A DNA stretch of 64,000 nucleotides from CADEDH01 sp050330635 (GCA_050330635.1 JBHJNQ010000013.1:1-64000); one strand, 5' to 3'. Numbered from the stretch's first letter, positions 34,238 through 43,813 are shown. Notes: generated by a model from the letters alone, not told the origin. A program made the numbers and translations.

Positions 34238-35449
34238 TCAGAAGTGGTCGGGGCAGTGGGGGGCGTGGGCGGTGGCGAAGAGGGCGTCGACCCGGTCGAC
34301 GCCGACGTCGTCGCCGTCGAGGAGTCCCCATGCCCGGAGCTGGCGGGCCGGGCGGAGGCCCGTGTACAGCGACGCCAGCGCCTTCACCGTGACGGTGACG
34401 TCACCCTCGCCGTCGACCCTCGTCACCTCCGTGGTCATACCGTCGGACTCGACGGCGAACGTGCCCTCGTTCCACGGGGTCAGCTCGTCGCCGACCACGG
34501 TGATGGTGGCGTGGCCGCCCGTCCGGTAGCCGCGGTCGGTGAGCGCCCGCTCGGCGTCGACGACCCGGAACCAGATGCCCTCCTCGTCGGCGACGTGGAG
34601 GAGGCGGGGCTCGGTGAACAGCTCCGGGGCCGGGTCGTCGACCGGGGCGGTCGACCAGCGGACCCGCCCCACCAGGTCGTGTCCGGCCACGTAGCGCCAC
34701 AGCGAGCGGTAGGCGTCGACATCGAGCCAGCACAGGTCCCGGATGCGCAGTTCCTGCGCTCGGGCCCGGTGGTCGACCCGGTCGCCCCGCAGAGTGTAGA
34801 CGATCGATCCCACCGGTCGATCCCCGTCGAGGGCCAGCGCCACCCGGACCGGGCCATCGGCCGGGTCGGGGGCGAAGACCCCGTTGTCCCACAGGGACCG
34901 GGAGCGGTGGAGATAACCGGTGCGGCCGGCGATGAACTCGATGTAGAGGGCCTTGAGGGCGTCCCGGGCGCCGTCGGGCTCGACCATCTCCACCGGGCGT
35001 GATCCGGTGTCGCCGTCGAAGAAGGCGATGTCGGCTCCGTCGATCGTGTACGACCGCTGGTAGGAGCCGATGGCGTAGCCGTAGCGCTGGTAGATGGCGG
35101 CCTGGGAGGCCCACAGGGCGGCGATCGGCTGACCCCGGTGGCGCATGTCGGCCGTGGCTTGCGTCATCAGCTGGCGGACCAGTCCCCGGCGGCGATGATC
35201 CGGTCGGGTCCCCACGGCCGACACCCCGCCCAGGGCGACCGGTCTGCCGGCCATCCGCATAGTGAACGGGATCGTGGCGAAGCTCGACACCAGCCGCCCC
35301 CCGTCGAAGGCGCACAGCGTCCACTCAGGTCGGGTGGCGGTGGCCACCAGCGAGTCGGGTCCGTCGCCGAACGTGCCGCCGTAGACGTAGCCCCCCAGCC
35401 CGCCGAGCTGACCCATCTCGGCCTCGGTGGCCGGTCGCAGCTCGATCAC
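34238..35449 (-). CDS. eis-like: Eis-family GNAT N-acetyltransferase
   Basis: A 403-residue protein with the Eis layout: N-terminal GNAT domain with VGTRPDHRRRGLVRQLM acetyl-CoA loop, WASQAAIYQRYGY carrying the conserved tyrosine, a second GNAT-like region and an SCP2-like C-terminal domain. It ends in phenylalanine, the C-terminal residue whose carboxylate serves as base in Mycobacterium Eis (402 residues). Such enzymes acetylate amines, including aminoglycosides. The GTG start 35449 overlaps the stop of the TauD-like gene, so the two are translationally coupled. Confidence 0.9.
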   Translation of the reverse strand: MIELRPATEAEMGQLGGLGGYVYGGTFGDGPDSLVATATRPEWTLCAFDGGRLVSSFATIPFTMRMAGRPVALGGVSAVGTRPDHRRRGLVRQLMTQATADMRHRGQPIAALWASQAAIYQRYGYAIGSYQRSYTIDGADIAFFDGDTGSRPVEMVEPDGARDALKALYIEFIAGRTGYLHRSRSLWDNGVFAPDPADGPVRVALALDGDRPVGSIVYTLRGDRVDHRARAQELRIRDLCWLDVDAYRSLWRYVAGHDLVGRVRWSTAPVDDPAPELFTEPRLLHVADEEGIWFRVVDAERALTDRGYRTGGHATITVVGDELTPWNEGTFAVESDGMTTEVTRVDGEGDVTVTVKALASLYTGLRPARQLRAWGLLDGDDVGVDRVDALFATAHAPHCPDHF

Positions 35450-36234
35450 GCCGGGACCGGCCCCGCCACCTGACACCGGTGGATGGTCCGGGGCTGATCG
35501 TCGGCGTGATCGTGGACGGCGTAGTGGAGAAGGCAGCGGTTGTCCCACAGCACCAGGTCGCCCCGCCGCCAGCGGTGGCGGGCCTGGTACTCGGGACGGA
35601 TCGAGTGGTCGAACAGGTACTGGAGCAGGGGAGCGCTCTCCGATCGGGTCCACTGGGCGAAGCGTCGGGTGAAGGCACGAGTCACGTAGAGGGACCGGCG
35701 GCCCGATTGGTCGTGGGTGCGGATGACCGGATGCTCGGCCCGGGGCGCCTCGGCCGGGTCCTCACCATAGGCGGCGGCCAGGCCCTCGGCGGTGTGGACG
35801 GCCCGCAACTGGTCGACGGTGTGGCGCAGGCCGTCCGACAGGTCGGCGTAGGCCAGCTCCTGATTGGCGAAGGCGGTGTCGCCCCCGATGGCGGGGGCCG
35901 ACAGGGCGTAGAGCATGGTCAGCTTCGGGGGTGCCGGCTCGAAGGTCATGTCGGAGTGCCAGTGCTGGTTGAGGTCCTGTTGGCGGCCGACGTTGCGGAG
36001 CTCGATGATCTCGGGGTAGTCCGCCATCCCGTTGTACGGGTGACGGACGAGCGGTCCCCAGCGGGCGGCGAAGGCCAACTGGTCGTCCGCGGTCAGCTCC
36101 TGATCGGGGAAGACGAGCACATGGTGCTCGACGAACAGAGCGTCGAGCCGGGCCCAGACGGCATCGTCGACCGTGGTGACGTCGACGTCGGAGACCACAG
36201 CTCCCAGCGGAGCGGCCAGGCGCTCGACCTGCAC
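35446..36234 (-). CDS. TauD/TfdA family Fe(II)/2-oxoglutarate dioxygenase
   Basis: A 262-residue dioxygenase. The facial triad is visible as His-x-Asp in NQHWHSDMTF and the distal His in LLHYAVHDH, followed by RTIHRCQV with the 2-oxoglutarate-binding Arg. It starts at GTG 36234 after GGGAGGGGG. It would hydroxylate a small acid such as taurine, an alkyl sulfate or a phenoxyacetate. It is coupled to the Eis-like acetyltransferase, an unusual pair that hints at modification of an amine-bearing substrate. Confidence 0.92.
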   Translation of the reverse strand: MQVERLAAPLGAVVSDVDVTTVDDAVWARLDALFVEHHVLVFPDQELTADDQLAFAARWGPLVRHPYNGMADYPEIIELRNVGRQQDLNQHWHSDMTFEPAPPKLTMLYALSAPAIGGDTAFANQELAYADLSDGLRHTVDQLRAVHTAEGLAAAYGEDPAEAPRAEHPVIRTHDQSGRRSLYVTRAFTRRFAQWTRSESAPLLQYLFDHSIRPEYQARHRWRRGDLVLWDNRCLLHYAVHDHADDQPRTIHRCQVAGPVPA

Positions 36235-36262
36235 GGTTTCCCCCTCCCCGGATGGCCACCGG

Positions 36263-36306
36263 CCCCGGTGGTCGGTGGCGCTCAGCCTAGGCCACCGACC
36301 CCGGGG
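36263..36306. repeat. long GC-rich hairpin between divergent genes
   Basis: CCCCGG (36263-36268) plus GGTCGGTGGC (36270-36279) pair with GCCACCGACC (36291-36300) plus CCGGGG (36301-36306). This is 16 bp of pairing with a single bulged T and an 11-nt loop. A second hairpin, GCCCGCC/GGCGGGC, follows at 36313-36330. The 277-nt region between the divergent tauD-like and LLM genes holds nothing else recognisable. Confidence 0.7.
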
Positions 36307-36475
36307 CGTCAGGCCCGCCGCCCGGCGGGCTCAGCGCCCGCCGAACGGGTCGGGCGTCACCACGGGCCAGACACCAGCGCCCGCCGACCGGCGACGCCCG
36401 TCGGAGAGACCACGGCCCGATGGGCCCGGCCCGGCGGTACCGAGATCCGCTTCGACCGGGCTGATCGACCGCCTC

Positions 36476-36481
36476 TAGTGT
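36476..36481 (+). promoter_or_regulatory. -10-like box TAGTGT of LLM oxidoreductase gene
   Basis: TAGTGT lies 30 nt before GTG 36512. The leader contains GAGGGG at a normal distance from the start. Confidence 0.4.
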
Positions 36482-36511
36482 GGTCGGTGACCGCGATCGA
36501 GGGGAAACGCC

Positions 36512-37609
36512 GTGCACGTCGGAATGTCCGTCATCTTCCAGAACCCGGGGGAACGCATCCCCGACTCCGAGGTCTACCGCAACGACCTGGCCCTGGCCCG
36601 CCTGGCCGAACCGCTCGGCTTCGAGTCGATCTGGAGCGTGGAGCACCACTTCACCGACTACACGATGTGCCCCGACGTCTTCCAGTTCCTCACCTACATG
36701 GCGGCCTGTACCGAGCACGTCCAGCTCGGGTCGATGGTCTGCGTCCTGCCGTGGCACGACCCGATGCGGGTGGCCGAGGAAGTTGCCATGCTCGACGTGA
36801 TCTCCGGCGGCCGGGTCATCCTCGGCCTCGGCCGGGGCACGGGCCGGGTGGAGTTCGAGGGCTTCCGGGTCGACATGCCCGAGGCTCGGGCCCGCTTCGC
36901 CGAATCGGCCGAGATGGTGCTGACCGGCCTCGAACGGGGGTGGTGCGAGTACGACGGCGAGTTCGTCCGTCAGCCCCGCAAGGACATCCGACCCCGACCC
37001 GAGAAGTCGTTCAAGGGGCGTACCTATGCCGCCGCCGTTTCGACCGAATCGGCCCGCATCATGGCGGAGATGGGCGTCGGGATCCTGATCGTGCCCCAGA
37101 AGCCGTGGTCGACGGTGCGGGAGGAGCTCGCCACCTACCGTCAGACGTTCCGCCACGGCACCGGCCACGAGGCTCCGCCGCCCCTGGTGGCCGGATGGAC
37201 CTTCGTCGACTCCTCGGCCGACCGGGCCGAGGAGATGGCCCGCCGCTACATCGGCGGCTACTGGGACTCGATCATCCAGCACTACGAGTTCGACAAGGAT
37301 CACCTCAAGAGCACGCCGGGCTACGAGTTCCACGGCCAGATGTACGACCTGATCAACTCCCCCGGCGGCTACGCGCGGACCACCGACTTCTTCGTCAACC
37401 TCCAGGTGTGGGGAACACCCGAGCAGGTGCTGGAGCGCATCGACACCATCCAGCGCAACACCTGGAACGACGGTTACATGGGGGTCTTCTCCTACGCCGG
37501 CATGCCTCCGGACGAGGCGGAGCGCAACGCCCGGCTGTTCGCCGCCGAGGTCATGCCGGAGCTCCAATCGTGGGCCCCGGTCGAGGATCGGCTGGGCCTC
37601 CCGGTCTGA
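36512..37609 (+). CDS. LLM-class flavin/F420-dependent oxidoreductase
   Basis: A 365-residue luciferase-like monooxygenase. It has LGFESIWSVEHHFTDY, VAEEVAMLDVISGGRVILGLGRG and the beta-barrel helices of this fold. Members use reduced FMN or coenzyme F420; the actinobacterial setting makes F420 likely but the sequence alone does not decide. The GTG start has GAGGGG upstream. It may act on an alkanal, a terpenoid or a steroid. It is flanked by the divergent TauD-like gene and a convergent RND transporter. Confidence 0.9.
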   Translation: MHVGMSVIFQNPGERIPDSEVYRNDLALARLAEPLGFESIWSVEHHFTDYTMCPDVFQFLTYMAACTEHVQLGSMVCVLPWHDPMRVAEEVAMLDVISGGRVILGLGRGTGRVEFEGFRVDMPEARARFAESAEMVLTGLERGWCEYDGEFVRQPRKDIRPRPEKSFKGRTYAAAVSTESARIMAEMGVGILIVPQKPWSTVREELATYRQTFRHGTGHEAPPPLVAGWTFVDSSADRAEEMARRYIGGYWDSIIQHYEFDKDHLKSTPGYEFHGQMYDLINSPGGYARTTDFFVNLQVWGTPEQVLERIDTIQRNTWNDGYMGVFSYAGMPPDEAERNARLFAAEVMPELQSWAPVEDRLGLPV

Positions 37610-37637
37610 GGAACGCCGCGCCACCCGGGGCGGTTCG

Positions 37638-40343
37638 TCACCCCACCGGCGCCGGCTCCCTCGAGGGTTCGTCGGGCGGTGCGGCCATGGTCGACGGCGG
37701 TGGGGTCTGGGAGAACCGGCGCCACGGGGTGACGAACCGGTCCCGTGCCGCCTCGATGCCGAGGTAGTAGAAGGGGAAGGCGATCAGGACCAGGAACGTC
37801 GACGACAGCAGGCCGAAGATGATCGTCATGCCCAACGCCTCCCAGAAGGGATCGGACAGGGCGAGGGGAGCGAGCCCGGCCACCGTGGTCAGCGACGTCG
37901 CCACCAGGGGTCGGAACCGCTGGCGCACGGCGTTGCCGATGGCGGTGCGGCGGTCGTGGCCGGCCCGTCGTTCCTGGTTGGCGAAGTCGGTGAGCAGGAT
38001 CGTGTTGTTGACGGCGATGCCGATCAAGCCGATGAGGCCGAGCATCACGAAGAAGCTGATCACGTTGCCGGTGAGCAGCAGCCCGCCGAACACACCGAAG
38101 AAGCTGAACGGGATGGCGAGGAACACGAGCAGCCACTGGACCGACGACCGGAACTGGATGACGAGGAGCAGCAGCATCGAGGCCAGGGCGATCCCGAAGG
38201 CGGTGGGCAGGGAGGCGAACGACTCCTGGTTGTCGGACTCGAACCCGAAGTCGAAGCCGAGGGCGTCGTCGGCCAGGCCGAGCGATGCCAGCTCCTGGGG
38301 CCCGTAGCGGTCCTCGAGGAACGTCTTGGCCTGGGCCACCGTGGTGGTGACGTCGTCGGCGTCGAAGCGGGCCCTGACCTCCACGAGGCGGCGGCCGTCG
38401 GTGCGGGCCACCGAGTCGGCCAGGGCCACCGTGGTCTCGATGACCCGGAAGGTCGTGCCGTTGGGTCGTTCGATGGTGGCGCCGTCGAGGGTGGCGGCGA
38501 TGGCCTCGGCCGCCGGGATGAGCACGTCGACGTCCTCGTCGAACACCTGGACCTGGAAGGGGAACAGCGCCTCGGGCGGACCGGCGGAGATCTCGGTGAA
38601 CGTCACCCGGGCCCGCTCGTAGCGGTCGCTCAGGGGGGTGAGGATCTCGTCGACGAGGACGGGGGCGGTCGGGCGGTCGCCGATCGGGGTCAGCTCGAGT
38701 TGGCCGATGGCACCCCGGACGTTGCCCTCGTAGACGTAGCCGGCGACGAGATCGTCGCCCAGGGCGGCCGCCGCCTGCGCGTTGACCTCGAGGGCGATCT
38801 CCTTGGCCTCGGCGATCGTGGTGCCCGGCTCGTAGGCGATGTCGACCGCCAGGAAGGCCGAGTCCTTCGTCGGGGGGAAGATGTTGAAGCCGACCCGGGG
38901 GGCGAACACCATCAAGCCCACCAGGGTCATGGCCACGCTGAGGCCCACGGCCAGCCCGCCCCGCACCCACCCTCGCCGGCCCGACGTCCCGGCGAGCGAC
39001 GCCACGAGATCGGCCGTCCTCGTCTCGAGCGACGTGAGGATGCCCCCCTGCCGGCGGGCCGGCAGCACCACGTAGCGGGTGGCGACGGGGATGAAGACGA
39101 ACGACAGCACGACCGACACGAGCAGGGCGGTGATCACCGACAGGGGCAGGATGCGGATGAAGTCGCCGAGGATGCCGCTGATGGCAAGCATGGGGGCGAA
39201 CACCAGCACCGTGGTCAGCGTGCCGGCGATGCTGGCCGTGCCGACCCGCTCGATGGCGCTGTCGATGATGGTGAGATCGTCGACACCGTCGCGCTTGTTG
39301 GCGGCGATCGACTCGGTGATCACGATGGCGTCGTCGACGAAGAGGCCGAGGGCGAGGATGACCCCGAACAGCGAGATCGTGTTCAGCGAGACGCCGATCA
39401 GGTAGAGGACACCGACGGTGACGGCCAGCACCGTCACGATGAACAGGGCGGTGACGATCGAGGCCCGCCACGAGATGAGGAGTAGGGCGACCAGGGCCAC
39501 GGCCACGATCCCGGTCAGGACGTTGGACTGGAGCGACCCGATCTGCTGACGGATCTGGGTGGCGAAGTCGATGGCAACCACGGCGTCGAAGCCGTCGGGG
39601 AGCTCGCTCGCCCCGTCGACCAGGGCCCCGTCGATGGCGTCGCGGATGGCGAGCGAGTCGATCCCCTCGGCCGCCACCACCCCGATGGCGATCGATGGTT
39701 GGAACTCGAGGCCGTCGTCGGTGGTGGAGGTCAGGAGGTTGAACTCGGATTCGAGGGCGGCCTCCTCGCCGGTTGCGGGATCGATGCCACGGGCGATGAG
39801 CTCGACCACCTCGGCCCTCGCCACCTCCGGTCGGGCGGTCAGCGACGGCAGGAGGCGGGCGGCGCCCGCCTCGAGCTCGTCGGCCCCGGTGTCGGGGCCG
39901 GCGAAGACCCCGACGAGCAGGTCGAACTCGTTGAGCAAGCGGGAGGCGTTGATGGGCTGCACCACGACCGTCGCCTCGGCGGGGAGGCCGAGGCCGCCGA
40001 CGGTGTCCTCGATCAACGCCGCCCCGTCGGCCGAGGCCAGATCGCTCTCGAGCGAGACGACGACCGAGAACGAGGAGGGCCGGGCGAACGTCTGGACCGA
40101 CTCGACGCCGTCGACCTCGGCCAGTGCCTCGCCGATGGGGCCGGTGACCTCGACGTCGACCCGGTCGACGTCGTCGACGAGGTACGAGCCGCTGGCCACG
40201 GCCACCGGAACGTCGACGGAGGGGAAGCCCTCCCGGGGTAGGAGGGTGGTGTAGGCCAGGATGCCGAACGCCACGGCCAGCGCCCACAGACCGATGGTGA
40301 CCGGTGGTCGCGAACAGAAGAACCTGACGAACGAGCGCAGCAT
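37638..40343 (-). CDS. RND-family efflux transporter permease
   Basis: A 901-residue RND permease of the AcrB/HAE type, somewhat shorter than the usual 1020-1050. It has the N-terminal helix after a short cytoplasmic lead, a large periplasmic-type loop, and helix 4 with LGLFVDDAIVITESI containing the proton-relay aspartate pair; a second helix bundle follows the second loop. GAGGA precedes ATG 40343. No membrane-fusion protein or outer-membrane channel gene is nearby. The adjoining LLM gene is convergent and the next minus-strand gene ends 161 nt upstream. Confidence 0.9.
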   Translation of the reverse strand: MLRSFVRFFCSRPPVTIGLWALAVAFGILAYTTLLPREGFPSVDVPVAVASGSYLVDDVDRVDVEVTGPIGEALAEVDGVESVQTFARPSSFSVVVSLESDLASADGAALIEDTVGGLGLPAEATVVVQPINASRLLNEFDLLVGVFAGPDTGADELEAGAARLLPSLTARPEVARAEVVELIARGIDPATGEEAALESEFNLLTSTTDDGLEFQPSIAIGVVAAEGIDSLAIRDAIDGALVDGASELPDGFDAVVAIDFATQIRQQIGSLQSNVLTGIVAVALVALLLISWRASIVTALFIVTVLAVTVGVLYLIGVSLNTISLFGVILALGLFVDDAIVITESIAANKRDGVDDLTIIDSAIERVGTASIAGTLTTVLVFAPMLAISGILGDFIRILPLSVITALLVSVVLSFVFIPVATRYVVLPARRQGGILTSLETRTADLVASLAGTSGRRGWVRGGLAVGLSVAMTLVGLMVFAPRVGFNIFPPTKDSAFLAVDIAYEPGTTIAEAKEIALEVNAQAAAALGDDLVAGYVYEGNVRGAIGQLELTPIGDRPTAPVLVDEILTPLSDRYERARVTFTEISAGPPEALFPFQVQVFDEDVDVLIPAAEAIAATLDGATIERPNGTTFRVIETTVALADSVARTDGRRLVEVRARFDADDVTTTVAQAKTFLEDRYGPQELASLGLADDALGFDFGFESDNQESFASLPTAFGIALASMLLLLVIQFRSSVQWLLVFLAIPFSFFGVFGGLLLTGNVISFFVMLGLIGLIGIAVNNTILLTDFANQERRAGHDRRTAIGNAVRQRFRPLVATSLTTVAGLAPLALSDPFWEALGMTIIFGLLSSTFLVLIAFPFYYLGIEAARDRFVTPWRRFSQTPPPSTMAAPPDEPSREPAPVG

Positions 40344-40393
40344 CGCAATGTCCTCGGTGAGGGATGGTGGGATGGGCGGAGGCCACGGACGGC

Positions 40394-40411
40394 CTCGCCC
40401 TCGGGGGCGAG
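40394..40411 (-). terminator. GC-rich hairpin after acetoacetate-decarboxylase-like gene
   Basis: CTCGCCC (40394-40400) and GGGCGAG (40405-40411) form a perfect 7-bp stem with a 4-nt loop, about 95 nt past the stop of the upstream minus-strand operon and before the RND gene. There is no T-tract, so termination is inferred from position only. Confidence 0.45.
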
Positions 40412-40504
40412 CGTAGTGGGACGCACCGCGTCAGCGGGGCGGTTTCCGCCGCCACTGCGTGCCGTCACCTACCGCGAGACCGGGGCCCCGCGGCGCCCGC
40501 TCCG

Positions 40505-41257
40505 TCAGTCGGCGCGCTCCAGCCGTCGTGTGCTCTGGATGGCCGGCTTGTCGGGATCCATGACGAAGCGGGGCGCCGCCAGCTCCATGTCAGCCCGGCA
40601 CCCCACCCCGACCACCGCATAGACCGGCACCACACCGTCGATGCCGAGGACGTCGGGCTCGAAGGTCGTCAGCTCGGCCTCGCCCCGATCGGCGGCGCTG
40701 TACTCGTAGGTCGGATCGACCTGCACGATCACCGGATCGCCCCCCTCCACGTTGGTCAGGTGGAGGTTGTCGAACAGCTCGATGTCGGCCCCCGCGATCG
40801 GTTCGGGATCCTCGACCGACACGTCGAGGGCCGTGATCCCGCCGATGGTGACCGTGCCCCGTATGGCCCCGTAACGACGGGAGAAGCCGATGTCGGCCAC
40901 GTCGATGCGGTAGCCCCAACCCGAACGGAGCCCGTCGGCCACGTCGGCCGAGCTCGTCCAGGCACCGAGCAGCAGCGCCCGTGGCCGGATGCCGGCCCGG
41001 ACGATCAGCCGGACCATGGCCAGCCGGAACGGCCCGTGGGGACTGTCGGCGATCTCCGCCACCGTGAAGGTGGCGTAGGGGGGGATGCTGGGATGCAGGG
41101 CCGGGGGTGTCACCGCCAGGGCCGGGGCCTCGTCCACCTCGTAGCTGACCTGGAGCAGGTCGACGCCGGTCAGCTTCCAGGTGTCGGGAGCGAAGCCGGT
41201 CATCGTGGGGGCGCCGACGAGCGCCGCCTCGGTGGGGAGCGTGCCGAACAGGGGCAT
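40505..41257 (-). CDS. acetoacetate decarboxylase (ADC) family protein
   Basis: A 250-residue protein resembling the acetoacetate decarboxylase superfamily: an N-terminal PPALHPSIPPYATF segment, the core GPFRLAMVRLIVRAG-like strands and GYRIDVADIGF. A clear catalytic Glu-Lys pair of true ADC is not evident, so it may be a non-decarboxylating member that binds or hydrolyses beta-dicarbonyl compounds. Its ATG shares a base with the TGA of the LLM gene (TGATG), indicating an operon. Confidence 0.72.
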   Translation of the reverse strand: MPLFGTLPTEAALVGAPTMTGFAPDTWKLTGVDLLQVSYEVDEAPALAVTPPALHPSIPPYATFTVAEIADSPHGPFRLAMVRLIVRAGIRPRALLLGAWTSSADVADGLRSGWGYRIDVADIGFSRRYGAIRGTVTIGGITALDVSVEDPEPIAGADIELFDNLHLTNVEGGDPVIVQVDPTYEYSAADRGEAELTTFEPDVLGIDGVVPVYAVVGVGCRADMELAAPRFVMDPDKPAIQSTRRLERAD

Positions 41258-42405
41258 CAGGCACCACCTCCGGCGGCCATGCCGCTGGCGGCGAGGGCCT
41301 TGGCGTCGTCCCGGCTCTGCTGGGCAGCCGAGTCGTCGACGAAGTGCGGCATGACCTTCTCGGCGAACAGGCGCAGGCTGTCGAGCACCTGCTGCTGGGG
41401 GATGACCTCGGCTGCGTTCAGCAGGAACTGCACCCGGTCGACGCCGGTGGCCTCCCACTTCTTCAGCTCCCGGACGATCTGGTCGGGGTTACCGACGGCG
41501 ATGCCCTCCGGTGGCTCCTTCAGGTCGCCGGGGCTGGCCGCCTGCCTGCGGGCACCGGCCAGCAACCCGGCGGTGAGGTAGGCCCGGGTGGGGTAGACCT
41601 CCTTGGCCATGTCGAGCTGACCGGCCATGTACTGGAACTGGCCCATCATCTTGCGCCCGGTCGAGACGCCGACCTCGCTGTCGTCGTGGCAGTAGAGGAA
41701 GTTGATCGTGTTGAGCTGGTCGTTGACGAACTCCCCGACCGGGTCGCAGTGTTGGATCCGCCGACGGTACTCCTTCACCTTGCGCTCCTGCTCGGCGAAC
41801 GAGGTGAAGTTGACGCCGAGGCAACCCATGCCCCGGTCGGCGGCGTCGTCCTCGGTGCCGGGCGACGACACGGCCACCCACAGCGGGGGATGGGGCTTCT
41901 GGATCGGCTTGGGAAGCACGGCCCGTGACGGCATGGAGAAGAACTGGCCCTCGTGGCGGTACCGCTCCTGGGTCCACATCTTCGGGATGGCGTGGACGAA
42001 CTCGTCCCACGTCTTCTTGGTGTCGTCGGGGTTGGACTGGAAGCCACCCAGCTCGGTCCAGGTGGCGGAGCGCCCAGTGCCCATCTCGAGCCGGCCACCC
42101 GACAACACGTCGAGGACGGCGGCCCGCTCGGCGATGCGGATCGGGTGGTTGAACTCGGGCACGCAGGTCACGATCCCGTGCCCGACGCGGATCTTCTCCG
42201 TCTGCATGGCACAGGCCGTGAGGAACAGTTCGGGGGCGGAGCAGTGCGAGTACTCCTCCAGGAAATGGTGCTCGACCGCCCACACCTGGTCGAAGCCGAG
42301 CTCGTCGGCCAGACGGGTCTGCTCGAGGGCGTTCTGGTAGACGATCCGCTCGTTCTGCTCGAACGGTCGTGGGACCGACAGCTCGAAGAATATGCCGAAC
42401 TTCAT
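41257..42405 (-). CDS. LLM-class flavin/F420-dependent oxidoreductase
   Basis: A 382-residue luciferase-like protein. It has FGIFFELSVPRPF, ELGFDQVWAVEHHFLEEYSH, AERAAVLDVLSGGRLEMGTGRS and the substrate region of bacterial luciferase relatives. It is coupled to the ADC-like gene, so the pair may oxidise and then process a ketone-type compound; that link is inferred. GAGGGGGAAG precedes ATG 42405. Three LLM proteins of different subgroups occur in this window. Confidence 0.92.
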   Translation of the reverse strand: MKFGIFFELSVPRPFEQNERIVYQNALEQTRLADELGFDQVWAVEHHFLEEYSHCSAPELFLTACAMQTEKIRVGHGIVTCVPEFNHPIRIAERAAVLDVLSGGRLEMGTGRSATWTELGGFQSNPDDTKKTWDEFVHAIPKMWTQERYRHEGQFFSMPSRAVLPKPIQKPHPPLWVAVSSPGTEDDAADRGMGCLGVNFTSFAEQERKVKEYRRRIQHCDPVGEFVNDQLNTINFLYCHDDSEVGVSTGRKMMGQFQYMAGQLDMAKEVYPTRAYLTAGLLAGARRQAASPGDLKEPPEGIAVGNPDQIVRELKKWEATGVDRVQFLLNAAEVIPQQQVLDSLRLFAEKVMPHFVDDSAAQQSRDDAKALAASGMAAGGGA

Positions 42406-42520
42406 GATTGCTTCCCCCTCGAACCGGGACGACTGGTGACTGGACGGGTGACTGGACGGTGACCGAATCCTGGCTCCAGGCTAGGGCATGGGTCCGACAG
42501 CGGCCCAGTTGGTGGCGGCG

Positions 42521-43813
42521 TCAGCCGGCGGCGGCGGGCGCCCGCAGCAGACCCACCCGTTCGGCGTGCTGGCGCAGCTCGGCTCGGTGGTCGGGGTGGG
42601 CGACCCCGATCAGTCGTTCCGCCCGCTGGGCCATCGTGGCGTCCCGCAGCCACGCCACGCCGTGCTCGGTGACCACCACATGGTTGTCGTAGCGGGTGCC
42701 GGTGGCAGCGTTCGGCCCCAGGGTGGGGACGATCCGGCTCCGCCCCGAGCGGGTGGTGGCGTTGAGGAGCTGGATGGCCAGGGCGTCCTCCCGGAGGGCG
42801 CAGCCTCGCAGGAAGTCGAGCTGGCCCCCGACGCCGGAGTACTGGGTGCCGTCGATCATCTCGGCGTTCGACTGCCCGAACAGGTCGACCTCGATCGAGG
42901 AGTTAACGCACCGGACGTCCGGGTTGCGGGCGATGGCGGTCGGGGCGAGGACCTGGTCGGACACCGCCAGCCACATCGACGGGTTGTCCTCGACGAAGGC
43001 GTAGGTGTCGGGCAGGGCGATGGTGCACACGCTTCTGCCGGCAAACACCCCCTTGCGGGCGTTGGTCACCGCACCCTGCTCCATCAGGGTCTTGAGGCCG
43101 TGCCCGAACACCTCGGTGTGGATGCCCAGGTTGCGCTTGTGCCCCAACCGCGACATGACCGCCTCGGCCAGTGCCCCGACCCCCGCCTGGAGCGTCGCCC
43201 CATCGGGTATCAGCTCGTCGACGGCGGCGACGAAGGCGTCGAGCCCCTCGGGTTCGAGGCGCTGGTCGTAGTCGGGTGGCGGCTCCCCGGGAGGCAGGAC
43301 GATAAGATGGTCGAAGTCGTCGACGTGGAAGGCGTCGCCCGGGATCTGGGGCTGACTCGGGTTGACCACCCCGATGACCACGTCATCGGGGCCCGACCGG
43401 CCCCGCACGAGGGCGTCGTCGGCCCCGATCGACGAGCCGGGACGTACGGTGCCGTCGGCGAGGGGGACGGCCACCGTGACCACCCGCACCCGCGGCGCCC
43501 ACCGGCGGGTGAACGGGCCCCAGCCGCTGAAGGTGACCGGGCGGAGCTCGACCGGAACGGCGGCGGAGCGAAGCACCTGGGTCAGGAACGGGGCCTGGAG
43601 CTCGATGCCCATCGCCCGCCCGATCGCCACCCCGCCGCGGCGGGGGGCGGGGATGAAGCACTCGACGCCGGTCAGTCCGGTCCGGGCCCCCAGGGCGTCG
43701 AGGAACACCGTCGGTTCGGGAAGGCCGCACATGACCCGGTCACCCGGCCGTACCAGGGCGGCGGCGGCGGCGGGCTCGACGAGCTTGGCCGCGTACTGAT
43801 CTGTCCACGTCAC
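42521..43813 (-). CDS. acetyl-CoA hydrolase/transferase family (4-hydroxybutyrate CoA-transferase-like)
   Basis: A 430-residue class I CoA transferase of the Cat1/AbfT group. It has VTWTDQYAAKLVEP at the start, ALAEAVMSRLGHK, and GIHTEVFGHG carrying the catalytic glutamate. The late segment VGGQLDFLRGC is also typical. It would transfer CoA from acetyl-CoA to a hydroxy or short-chain acid. GTG 43813 is preferred because homologues begin at this tryptophan-rich motif; ATG 43840 is possible. Confidence 0.9.
   Translation of the reverse strand: MTWTDQYAAKLVEPAAAAALVRPGDRVMCGLPEPTVFLDALGARTGLTGVECFIPAPRRGGVAIGRAMGIELQAPFLTQVLRSAAVPVELRPVTFSGWGPFTRRWAPRVRVVTVAVPLADGTVRPGSSIGADDALVRGRSGPDDVVIGVVNPSQPQIPGDAFHVDDFDHLIVLPPGEPPPDYDQRLEPEGLDAFVAAVDELIPDGATLQAGVGALAEAVMSRLGHKRNLGIHTEVFGHGLKTLMEQGAVTNARKGVFAGRSVCTIALPDTYAFVEDNPSMWLAVSDQVLAPTAIARNPDVRCVNSSIEVDLFGQSNAEMIDGTQYSGVGGQLDFLRGCALREDALAIQLLNATTRSGRSRIVPTLGPNAATGTRYDNHVVVTEHGVAWLRDATMAQRAERLIGVAHPDHRAELRQHAERVGLLRAPAAAG

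Noticed and set aside
37492..40455. A 987-residue frame on the minus strand over the RND gene.
   Set aside because: It is an Arg/His/Pro-rich shadow of the RND permease, which has correct transmembrane and motif content in the other frame.
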